Positions 41,724 through 51,875 of a stretch of DNA of 64,000 nucleotides are shown piece by piece. The position numbers were made by a program, and so were the translations under genes. Under the pieces are notes generated by a model. The model searched no databases, had not been told where the DNA came from, and worked only from the letters and a program-made list of their open reading frames with translations. Origin of the DNA: Schizophyllum amplum (Eukaryota; Basidiomycota; Agaricomycetes; Agaricales; Schizophyllaceae). Within the stretch, counting starts at the first letter, position 1. The number at the start of each line of letters is the position of its first letter. The DNA lies in NCBI GenBank assembly GCA_007026445.1, contig VDMD01000017.1, positions 124,001 through 188,000 of the forward strand. Reading direction: 5' to 3'.

Positions 41724-44339
41724 TCAGCCCGTCCTCTCCTTCTTCGCCGGCCCCCCAGTGGCATAGCCAATCTTGCGCTTCTGTGATGGCCGTAATTCTG
41801 CAGCCGGGCGCATGTAGGTTGGCAGGGCGACGAAAACCTCATGTTCCAAGCCAGACATGCCAGCTTGGCATGCCATGCTTGCCCAGCGCCAGATATACCC
41901 ATTGATCTTCCTCTCCCCCGGCGTTTGAGAATAGAAGTCCATGAGTTTACCGCGAATGACTGACAGCATGTTCCCAATTCTCTGCCACTTCGGAGGAAGG
42001 GTAAGAATGGCGGCTTTAAGCCTCTTAGGGCGCTGCAGGAAATAGCGGCGGTCATTCTTTGGCTGCTTATCGCCAGGAAACATCTTGGTGTAGGCCTCGG
42101 CCTGCGCCTTCATGTCGTACGCGGTGTCTGCGATGGACGTCCTGTCGAAAGGCGTATGACGGAAGAGGACGTAGAGGGCGACCCATAGAATGGACTCGAT
42201 GTCGTGCATCTCGCAGAAGCGCCAGGGAGTCTCTAAAGGCTCGGGGAGTGGCTCAATGTACGCCTGTGGCTGTAAGCCTGATTCGAGGATATCTTGGGCG
42301 TCGACCGCGGCTGCGGGTTCTTCAAGTTCGAGGTTGAGATAGGTGCTGTCAGCCACTTCGACAGCCATGAAAGCCTCCGTGCCCTATTAAGAGGGTGTCA
42401 AAGGATGCAGGCGGATAGGCGTAAAGCAGACGTACGGTTCTGCCCAGATGGACCACTGTTTCGTCCAGTTTTCTCGCATACTCCAGGTCCGAAAGGGCTC
42501 CGACGCTTTCTCCATCGATGATACGGTCCAGAATGTTGTTATAGCTACCGTCGCGATGCACAAAGCCGATGCAATGCAGAATAAAGAGCGCTGAGTGCCA
42601 AATGTCAGTCATGGAATATCAATCAGAATGACCAGCACCCACCGCAATTCACGTCGCGCAAGATTCTGAACGCGCGGCTGGGATCCGTGATGGTCGACAG
42701 AGGTTCCGCGTATTCCATGACCATGCGATGGTGGGCACGAGCTTCCGTGCCCCGTTCGAACACGGCCAGAAGCGGCATTTCCATCTCCCTCTCCGATTCA
42801 TTGCCGACGCTGTCCTTGACGTGCGCTCCAGGTTGGGCGCTCGAAGGTCCGGAAGAAATCCTGCCGGTGCCCTTAGGCTTGGCCAACGTCGACAGCGTTG
42901 AGGGTCCCGCGGATGTCATGCCTGGGCGGTGCACCTCGGCGATATGGAGGTAGGACCACTGGCTAGGGAACTTGAATCCATGTGCAATGACATCACGCGT
43001 GTCGTCCGTTTTCTTGTCGACGACGAGCTTGTCACCAGCCGTGATGTTGACGAAATACTTGGTCCGGTCGACCTTCGCGCCATCAAGAGGATCGATGCGC
43101 CTCTCGCTGAATCCCCTCGGGTCCGATGGCGAGGACGCGTACTGCGCCCATGGATGGTGCTCGATAAGCTCTCGGATCTCCTCGAGTATCTCGAATTCGG
43201 TAGGGCGGTCGTTCGCCATCCAGCAGTCCTTAACCACGACCTCCTTGGCGGCGGGATCCTGTACGTCGCAGGCCAGCCAGACCCAGCTGCAGCGTCCGAG
43301 ACCAGCATCCGCCCGGTAGTTGGCGAGAGTCCTGATGATACGGTACCGCTTTTTGTCGACGGTGACAAACTGAGCCTCTGCTGCGGACTCGCCAGCTGGC
43401 GGGAACTTCTCGAAAGTGGGGTCGTACCCGAGCTGGGTCTTGCGCGCGAAAGCAAAGCGCTGGAGGACCTCTATGAACGTTTTATAGTCCTGAAGACGAA
43501 GAGTGAGGGTATATACATCGGTACAGCATAGCCACATACCGTCATGAAGTTGAAGGGCTTGCTCACGACCATGATCTCGCGATTGAGATGCCAGAGTCGC
43601 ACAAGGAGGTTCTCGATGGTCATGCCGAAGCAGAAACGACGGCCAGGCTCGGTGCGCGCTACGTGCAGCAGCTCCCAGTTGATCTGCGTCCAATTCTGCA
43701 CGACGATGTCAACAAAGGACGACGGAATACCAACGATAGGCTCACTTGAAACTGATACTTTGCACTTGACGCCTTCTTCAACTGGACAATGACTGCGAGC
43801 TCGTAGAATCGGCCCTCGCAGCCATCGACCAGGCGGAAATCGGCGTCACGTCGCGACGAGTTCTTCTTCTCGCTTCGGGCCCCTTTGTCGCCGTTGCAGT
43901 AGGTAGTCGTTTGAACGAGATCGGGCTGCAGCTCCTTGCAGCGCCTGACGACCTGGTCGAATATGTCCTCGAGATGTTTGAAGACCTCGCTTTCCCTGTT
44001 CTCGAAGCCTTGGCCGTATTCGTCAGGGTTCTTGTCGAAGGAGGTCCAGCGCTTATTCTCGATATCGAGAGGCATGACCTCATCGGGAACGTCGTCCTCG
44101 TTGCGGAGCGGGAATAGCCATTTCTCGGAGAGGAGTTGGGCGATGTCTGCCGTGGTATGATGAGCGGCGAGCTCGCGCTCAGGCATGAAGTGCTTGATGA
44201 AGGTGTCGACGTCGACCTCGGGGACTTTGTCAATCCATCTACGTGCATAGTTGCGGGCATCTGGCATCGTAGCGTTGGTGTAGTTGATAGACTGATGCAT
44301 CTGTGAGTTCGGTGGCGTGCTCAGGATAGAGGGAGCCAT
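41724..44339 (-). CDS. FunK1-type fungal protein kinase
   Basis: Exons 44339-43746, 43695-43540, 43489-42643, 42590-42436 and 42383-41724 join to 803 residues. The long N-terminal region ends in 'LLVRLWHLNREIMVVSKPFNF', typical of fungal-type protein kinases. Kinase motifs are the catalytic loop His-Arg-Asp at 544-546 with Asn551, and Asp567 in 'SDLEYA' at the DFG position. 'GTEAFMAVEV' corresponds to the activation/APE region. The C-terminal part has 'DIESILWVALYVLF', also typical. FunK1 kinases are greatly expanded in mushroom-forming fungi and their substrates are unknown. Lineage-specific and likely accessory. Confidence 0.86.
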
Positions 44340-44767
44340 GATGGGCAAAAGCAAAGGAAGACGGCGAAGCTTGACTCACATTCCCCGCTTTATATGACGC
44401 TGCGGATGGCCCCTGAGCAGTGCACATGCGGACGTCCTCGATAGCCCCGGTAATATGAGCAACACGTGTAGGACAATGGGCTCGCACAATGGAGGAATAA
44501 AGACAAGTTCGACTTCGGGGTCCAAGCGCGGTCGGCAAGCTTCCGGTGTTTCATATGCGGCTTTGAGATCCCCAATTTTGGCACGATCTCGGCCCGCGGC
44601 CGTACTCGGTGATGTCCGGGAACGCGTGACCATCGGGTCCGAGCTCAATATTGAATACGAGCTTGCTCAGCTTGGAAACTTGACACGCACGCGTACATAA
44701 GTATCTCCTAAGCTCGTCCTCAATCATTCTCTTCACCTGGATACTCCGAAGTATACACATATATGTC
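44340..44767. other. Intergenic upstream of the FunK1 gene
   Basis: About 430 bases; presumed FunK1 promoter on the minus strand. No gene is supported. Confidence 0.4.
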
Positions 44768-45179
44768 TCATTGCGCCCCAATGGCAAACTCAGACAAGAC
44801 CCAGAACTCGCCAAATTCTGCTCGGACGTTCGATTGATTGAAAGTCGACGTGTTGACGCCGTCATCAGGCGCGCGGGAGACAATCCAAGCTCCTTTCTCA
44901 TCGTACTCAAAGCGTATGAAGTTGTCAGCACCGAACGCGATCTCGATACACAGGAGGACGACGACTACAGGTCAGAAAGCTGCACAAGGCTCTAGTGTAG
45001 GAACTGGGAGGAACGTCAAGGCGCAGTATGATTATGCGCGGAGGAGTACGCGAGGGCTCACGATATAACTGAGCTTATAACCTACCCATTGGCATGCTGA
45101 AGCAGTCTTTCGCCCGCTGACCTTCAGGCTCTTGTGTTCCGACGGCGCTGGAGATCGGCGCATTGCGAGCTCCACGCAT
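44768..45179 (-). CDS. Possible small two-exon protein, unknown
   Basis: Exons 45179-45086 and 44964-44768 join (phase 1, GT-AG) to 96 residues. The second exon reads 'IAFGADNFIRFEYDEKGAWI...' and ends '...EFWVLSEFAIGAQ', which has a natural protein composition. It has no recognised domain and no clear promoter. It may instead be the tail of a decayed gene. Offered with low confidence. Confidence 0.28.
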
Positions 45180-45411
45180 CCACAACAGGCGGGAGAAACC
45201 TTCTCGTCAAAAACGGATCTGACCATCACGTACCTCATGCACCTCATCTACTAACGCCTACATTTTACGCGGACCAAATATGGTCTGCATATCCCCTGTT
45301 CAGCATGCGTGAATAAGCCCAGACGACACCAAGACCCGGATATGTCACCCAAAGCACATCTTTCCACCAAGCAGGATATCTGGGTACACTCGATACCACG
45401 CACGCTGCATC

Positions 45412-46038
45412 CTACGCAAACTCCCACTGCACGTCTATCTGCTTCTCATCGAGGCTCGCGAGCTGCTGGAAAACCGCCGCCGACATGCTCAGCCCGTTGT
45501 CGTCACACGCCGGACACATATCCTGGACGGTGGCCTGCACTTGATTGTCGTTATCTAGCGAGAGGGAGGGGAGGGGGTAGAGAGATCAGTAGGGCGTTCA
45601 GAGTTCAAGTTCAAGCGTTGCACTGACAATGTATGGTCACATTCGCACCACCTATTGAGCCCAAAGCGAGTCAGCGACACGATGGGTGTGGTCAAGAGGA
45701 ATGACACGCACAGCGGGCATGGTCGTATAGGTTGAGGGCGACCGAGACGAAGAGGTCCGTGCTTGAGAGCTTTTGTCCGCACGCGCCCGTAGCACCGTTG
45801 GGATCGTAATACGAGGCTGAAAGTCTGTAAGTGGCGAGCGGAGGTGCCAGGAGCAGTACACTGTACCCTTGCCCTCGTGCATATCGACGGACGCGTTGAC
45901 TGCAGCTGTCGAAGAAGTTAGTGATGCCCTGTGCCGTTCGTCGTAAATTTGGTATCCACCATTGTCGTTGACGGATGCCGCGGAGGCGGCCAAGACGGGA
46001 CCAGAGAAGGTAAAGAGGGACTTGTACTGAGCCAACAT
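45412..46038 (-). CDS. Secreted RlpA/expansin-like double-psi beta-barrel protein
   Basis: Exons 46038-45867, 45816-45712, 45651-45628 and 45554-45412 join to 147 residues. The barrel motifs are complete: 'ASYYDPNGATGACG', 'STDLFVSVALNLYDHARCG', 'VTIHY', 'VQDMCPACDDNGLSMS' and 'IDVQWEFA'. The last three exons match the exon pattern of 6300-6933 (the last two are the same lengths, 24 and 143 nt). The N-terminal segment ('LFTFSGPVLAASAASV') is a plausible but weak signal peptide. Same inferred role as the other family member. Confidence 0.8.
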
Positions 46039-46684
46039 GACGGTAACACGAGTACACGGGCAAGAAAAGAAGAGGTGGGGAAGATGATTTGGGTGTCGAT
46101 GGGCAGGCCGTCTTTATAAGCTCTGAGTCTAAGACTGCTGGCGAGGGTGTGCATCAGCTGGCGCAATGTTATACACTATAACAAGCGGGTAATAACACGC
46201 CAGAACTCCAGCGTACCGCCCTCGGAGAAGGGCCGACTTCCTAGCAAGCCATTAGGTCGATGCTCGCTCAGACACAGTACGATAGACTCACTTTGGATGC
46301 GCCGGCCTTGCTTGCAAGATCCAAACTCGAAGATCGTGTGCAAAACGCGCTTGGAAGTTGTCCGAGAAGGCTGCCTCCGCACACACCAAGCTTGCACCAG
46401 ATAATTTCCTGAGTCGGCGAACTTCCGTATGTATGGCGCATCCAAACATCCGGTTAGCATTACATCCAATAAAATTTACAGATATGGTGATACATCCTTG
46501 TAGGCAACAGGCCTTCTGAGTCTCGCGTGCAAGCTCCTCGACGTGGCCGGCAGGGCAGAACTCGGGAGTCGGTACGGCCTTTGAGGTAGCGGGTGTAATA
46601 GTAGGCGATATGTCCTGGGTATGACTCGAATATGGGGGGCGTGGTGGTGCGAGAGATGAAGCGGGTGATGATCTAGGTGACTGC
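46039..46684. other. Intergenic, expansin-like promoter side
   Basis: About 650 bases. Near 46113-46118 there is a minus-strand TATAAA (75 bases before the expansin-like ATG). The rest holds the 3' flank of the Rab gene. Open frames here have no domain. Confidence 0.45.
46113..46118 (-). promoter_or_regulatory. TATA box of the expansin-like gene
   Basis: TATAAA on the minus strand, 75 bases upstream of the ATG at 46038. Confidence 0.5.
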
Positions 46685-47632
46685 CCTAAGTGCAACATGT
46701 CCCTCTGCCGGCTGCGCTCTCCAGCGCCAGATCTGTAGTCGCAGGCTTGGAGAGTTTCACGCCAGGTGACTGAAAGCCCGGTCAGAAAGCGTTAGATAGA
46801 CAACGTAGCGCACGCACCCGGTCATCGTCGAAGACCCCTCGCCGGACCTTGTCCAGTATATTTCGCGTCGCCTGCTCGAATGCGTGCTCCACATTCTGGC
46901 CCGACTTGGCGGACGCCTCGACGAAGAGCAGGTTGTGCTCTCGTGCGAACATCTCGCCTTCGTCCGTCGTAACCTGCCGGTCGCGCTTGGCGGCTGTGCC
47001 CTCGGTGTCTTCACAGAGATCGACTTTGTTGCCGACGAGTATACAGGTGAGGTGCGGATCGGCGTGTTCGCGCACGTCGGCGAGCCAGGTGGGGAGGTTG
47101 TCAAAGCCTGCGAGGGACATGTTAAAGTGGGTAAGGATGGGCGAGGCAGTAAACGCACTTCGTCGCGATGTGACATCGTACACCAGCAAGCAACCCGCCG
47201 CGCCACGGTAGTACGACCGCGTTATTGAACGAAACGACTCTGTGCCTGCTGTGTCCCAGCCTGAAGCAACGCGTTAGTAGGCGCGATCTATAGAAAAGTC
47301 GCAACCACGCACACTGCAGCTTCACGATCTTGTTCTCCTCCGGGATCGTGATCAGCTTGGACCCGAACTCGACTCCCAGCTATCGAAGGCGCGGGCCTGT
47401 CAGCGAAATCGGCAGTGACTGGGGGCATAACAACGGATGCGCGTACCGTCGGGTCCGGATTGGCGAGGAACCGCTGGTCGGTGAGTCGCACGAGCAGCGA
47501 AGACTTGCCCACGGAGGCGTCGCCTGAGAACCGCCAAGCGTGTCAGTTCGTGGGGATCGTCACCAGTTCCGAGCGCATCAACGAACCGGTGATGATGAAC
47601 TTGAGAACGTAGTGCCAATTGTTTCCAGCCAT
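46685..47632 (-). CDS. RAB4: Rab4-like small GTPase
   Basis: A multi-exon gene of about 220 residues, starting 'MAGNNWHYVLKFIITG' with a 46-nt first exon. All GTPase motifs are present: P-loop GDASVGKSS (about 16-24), switch I 'PTLGVEFGSKLI', WDTAG (about 65-69), NKVD and ASAK. 'FRSITRSYYRGAAGCLLVYD' is Rab-type. A Gln-to-Thr change in the switch II motif (WDTAGTE rather than WDTAGQE) would be expected to alter GTP hydrolysis. The C-terminus carries a prenylatable Cys-Cys near the end. The nearest family by 'GVEFGSK' and the WL(A/T)D(A/V)R region is Rab4 (early-endosome recycling), but Rab2/14 relatives are close. Divergent from the arrestin-like gene. Confidence 0.82.
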
Positions 47633-48182
47633 AGTAGGCGCTGAGAAAGCTGAAAGAACAATGACTGCCGATGGAAGTAGGAGACAAGAGCAGCAAAGAA
47701 GACCGCGACGACGTCACGCCTCATCGAGACTGTCAATGTCCAAATCAGGCAGTCTTTGTTCCTTGAACCCTTCGACTTGATGCATCTTCAATAGCGCACT
47801 CCATCACGGAAAAGTGAGATACGAGTCTGATAGAATACTATCACCAGAGACTGTCAACTGACTGCTATACCTAGGATAGAGCGTGCGCCTCACTGAATCT
47901 CATCCCAAACCTCAACTTTGCTACTCAAACTCCTACCGCTCACTGCAGCCTCTCCTGCTCTGCGACCCAGAGTGTAGGTGCTTGCCATTTCTCGCCACGA
48001 CTGTGTCCCTCTGTGTCCTCTAGGACAACTTGCCCTCGCCAAGTGTTTCACTGTTGTGGAACATCAGGGTCGCACGTGTCATCGGGCGCTAGCAGCGTAA
48101 TCCATTTGTATCAGGTTCTTCCTGACCGCGACGACGTCGCCGACGACACGAAGAACGACGAGGAGGGCCCTCCCGTGACGAG
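47633..48182. promoter_or_regulatory. Shared divergent promoter region (Rab4-like / arrestin-like)
   Basis: 550 bases between two divergent starts, presumably carrying both promoters. Several pyrimidine-rich stretches; no clear TATA on either side. Both products act in membrane trafficking, so co-regulation is possible but unproven. Confidence 0.4.
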
Positions 48183-51100
48183 ATGGCCTCAGTGAAGTTG
48201 TCAGTTCCGTGCCTAGCGCACCATGTGCAGTACGGCTGATGCCCCGCAGATATCTTCGCCCGCCCCCGAACGTTGACTTTGTGGATGGTGAGTGAGGTCG
48301 ACAAACGGTAGACCGCAGCTGACACCCGCGCAGGATACCCGGGCATTCCCCCAGGTCCGACGCGCCCGCAGGCGGCGGTCAAGGGCGTATGTTGCATCGC
48401 TCCGACACCCGTGACAGATGCTAACATGAACGCATACAGGCGATAGAGGTCCGCCCCCAGGCGCAGGGGCAGGTCATCAAGGCCAAATGGATCCGTATTG
48501 AGCTGCGCAAGGTCGAAACGTTGCCTGGCGGAGGACAGAGTAACACGTTCTTCGACTTTGTAGGACCTAGTCCTGTCACCCTATGGTCGAGCAGCGACGA
48601 GTACGGAACCCTGAGATCGGTGCGTGGCATGCGACATTTCTCTCACACCCGCTAACTTGCTCGCAGGGCGACTTTCCCTTTGCCATCCGTATACCCGAGT
48701 CTATACCCCCCTCAATACAGCTAGGCGATCGAGGTGCGTCGACCGTTCCCCTCTATACTTTTATCTCATCATTCTTTAGCTGGAATACGATACGAACTCG
48801 TCGCCACACTATGCGTGCAGGGCAAGAAGTGAGTAGCAATACCTTTCGTGCTCCCCCACTCATCGCTCCCAGGGGCTTTCTCCGTCGCAAAAAGTCTGTG
48901 ACAGTGTCAGAGATGGCCACCGTCATCATCGACAAGCACGAGATCCACTCGACATGGCCCGTCTACTGCCAGCCCGAGAGCCGCACGATGGCCGGCGCCG
49001 GCGTCACCCTCATCGTCGACCGCAATCGCACCTGCTACGGCCCCGGCGACCGCATCAGCGTCCACGCCAAGCTCAAGTCCGACTCCCTCTCCACCGTCAT
49101 CCTCCGCGGCTTCGAGCTCGCGCTCGAGGAGACCACCATCTTCCGCCCAGGCGCCCACGGCAAGCGCGCGGAGCCCATCACCCGCAAGGCCGTCATCAGC
49201 GAGAACAAGTTCCCCGTCAACGCCACGCTCTACGGCGGCCAGCAGCACATGGCCGAGCTCACCTGCGCCATCAGCCCAAACCACACCACCACGTCCCTCA
49301 ACGCCGCGCGCCATATCGACATCACGTACGTGCTCACCGTGCGCGCGCTCATGGGCACGGGCGCGCATCTCACCATGCCCCTCCCCATCGTTGTCTCTAA
49401 CTGGCAGCGGAACGTGTCGACGGAGGCGCTCAGGTGGGTGTCGGTGGCTTGATGCACGTCAGTCTGACGCTGATCCCAACCACAGACGAATTGGTCCGGT
49501 GCCGAGCTTATCCCTGCAGTCGACCCCTGGGGTGGTGCAGCACGCGCCGGATACTTCACACCAGCCGTCGCAGAGCATCTCGACCCTGGATATCTCGCCA
49601 GCCAACATCCCCCGCTCTAGCACGTCCAACAGTCAGAGCGACCACCGCGGGGGCCACAACGGCAGAATGAAAGCAGACGAGTTTGGGTACAGCGGCTCCG
49701 GCACCAAAGGCGCTACCTACGCAGGCGCCTCCCGCACCGACAACGCCGCCTCACGCCCAGGCAGCGCGAACGGGCCCAGCGGCAGCGGCACCGCCCCCAT
49801 CGGCCGCCGCCCGCAATCCGCGCGCTCGGCCTCCGTCGGCAACCGCTTCACCATCATGAATGCCCTCCCGTCTGAAATCCCCGCGCCAGAGACGCCGGAG
49901 CCGATGCCCATGCCTACGCCCGCCCCCGCCCCCGCTCGATCCCCGTCGCCCAAGCCCGTGCAGAAGAAGGGGTGGCTCAGCGCGGAGGACGAGAAGGCGA
50001 AGCTCTATGCGCAGGCGCGCGCGCAGGTGGAGCGCGTGCAGGGCGAGGGGGCGACGCCGCCGCCGGTGCAGCGGGTGGTGACGCCTCCCGCAATGCAGAG
50101 AGGGGCGTCGCCGCCGGCGCAGAGGACGATGTCGACGTCGCCGAACCCGCAGTGGCCGACGGCGGAGGACGAGAAGGCGAGGTTGTTTGAGCGCGCGCGG
50201 GCGAAAGTGGAAAAAGTGCAGGGCCCGCTGGCGACGTCGCCGAACCCTGTTAGTGCATCTTACTTTAGTGGTAGATGTTTGCTGACATGCATTGCAGGTA
50301 TCGGCGAGCCCGCCTCCGCCTAATATTCACTCGCCGCAGCCGCAGCGTAATCAGAATGCGCCATGGCCTTCCGCGGAAGAAGAGAAGATGCGCCTCTTTG
50401 CTGAGGCAAAGAACAAGGCATTGCGGACGCAGGGCATCGCGTCGCCGTCTCTCGGTAGTCAGACGCCGCCCAACGGAGCTGCTGTGCCGAATGGCCGTCC
50501 TAAAACGACCTCACCACCGCGCCCGTTCGTGTCAGCGGAGCAAGAGAAGGAAGAGCTCTACCAGCGCGCGCAAGCCGCCGTCAATCGCACGCAGCAGGAC
50601 AATCCATCAGCCGCACCGGTCGCGTACGAGGCGCTCTACCCCGCCAGCGGCTCGTCCTCCCAGGCCCCGCCGCCACCTGCAGCTGCGCCCCCGTCCTTCG
50701 ACCACGCCCCACCGTCTTTCGAGCACGCGACCAGCCCCGCGCCGCAGAACGCGCTTACCGCGCTGCAGGAGAAGCAGCGCATGGCGCGGCAGTACGAGGA
50801 GGAGGACCGGCGCGCGCAGCAAGCGCAGCACGACCTGCCGCCGTCGTTCGAGGCCGTCACCGCGGGGGCATCAGGTGCGAGCAGCGCGATGGCGGAGAAA
50901 GAGATGTTGCGGAGGCGGTTTGAGGCGCAGGATGCGGCGGCGGCGGCGGCGCCTGCACCGGTGACGCCGCCGAGGCGGGGGACGGCGAGTCCGGGGACGC
51001 GGGCGCCGCCGCCGCTGCCGAGCGGGACGCGGGCACCGCCGCCGCCGCCGAGCGGGTCGCGGGGGATGATGAGCGCGGCGGAGGAGAAGGCGATGATGCG

Positions 51101-51419
51101 GGCGAGGTACGCGGCGGAGGATGCGGGGAGTGGGAGTGGTTCTCGTGCGAATGGCGCTAATGGGATGAATGGCGTCAACGGGATGCACGGGATGAATGGG
51201 GTGAATGGGATGAATGGCATGAACGGGCACTCGACGCCACCGCGGCCTGTACCCGCTGCGTCGCCCCCGCCGTTGATGCCGCGGCCACCGAAGGAGTACA
51301 TCCAGGAGACGCAAGAGGAGGACCTGCGCGTCAAGTCTAGGCTTGCATCGGAGGATGGCCTCGACGTCTTCCCGCCCATCGGGGTCCTCAGTCCGCGCTC
51401 GCCCATGTCCGGTACATAA
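48183..51419 (+). CDS. Arrestin-like trafficking adaptor
   Basis: Nine exons join in frame to 952 residues: 48183-48208, 48250-48287, 48334-48386, 48440-48619, 48667-48733, 48780-48828, 48873-49433, 49486-50248 and 50298-51419. The start gives 'MASVKLSVP', then 'RPPPNVDFVDGYPGIPPGP' after a 41-nt intron. The arrestin N-domain follows ('IKAKWIRIELRKVETLPGGG', 'FPFAIRIPESIPPS', 'YELVATLCVQGKK'), then an arrestin C-domain ('LIVDRNRTCYGPGDRISV', 'RGFELALEETTIF'). The last 450 residues are disordered, with four copies of a ~22-residue repeat and an Asn-Gly-Met run. Fungal alpha-arrestins link membrane transporters to ubiquitin ligases; no PPxY motif was checked exhaustively, so that partner is inference. 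Confidence 0.82.
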
Positions 51420-51875
51420 TGCCACCGCTTTTCTGATCTACGTATGTTGATATCTTCGTTTATTTATTGTTAACCGGGCCCTTGCATCGCTCATCCCATG
51501 CCACCGCCTATTATTTCCGGAACTTCCGTGTCGCCTCGATTCCGTTGGTGCCAGCACATTCGTTTGGTACTTCTTCTTCTCGTTTGTGTACAGTACGATA
51601 TCACCTGTTTTTGCTTATATTATACGCAGCCTCACCAGTACGCTCACTAGCTCTGTATATACATACACTTTATCTATCGTGGAACGACGATCTGGCAGCT
51701 TGCGCATGTCAGACATTGGCTCGATGGATGGGTGTGCGCTGGGCGTTGTGGGTCCGCGCCACGTGTCTTGCGGCCAGCGGACCGGGACCGATGAGTCTGG
51801 CTGACGCTGACGGTGATTGTTTTTATCTGGTTGAACGGCGCTTGCCAACTCTTCATCTCCACACGCGCATCCCCC
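51420..51875. other. Intergenic
   Basis: About 450 bases; 3' UTR of the arrestin-like gene and HEL2 promoter. No gene seen. Confidence 0.45.
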
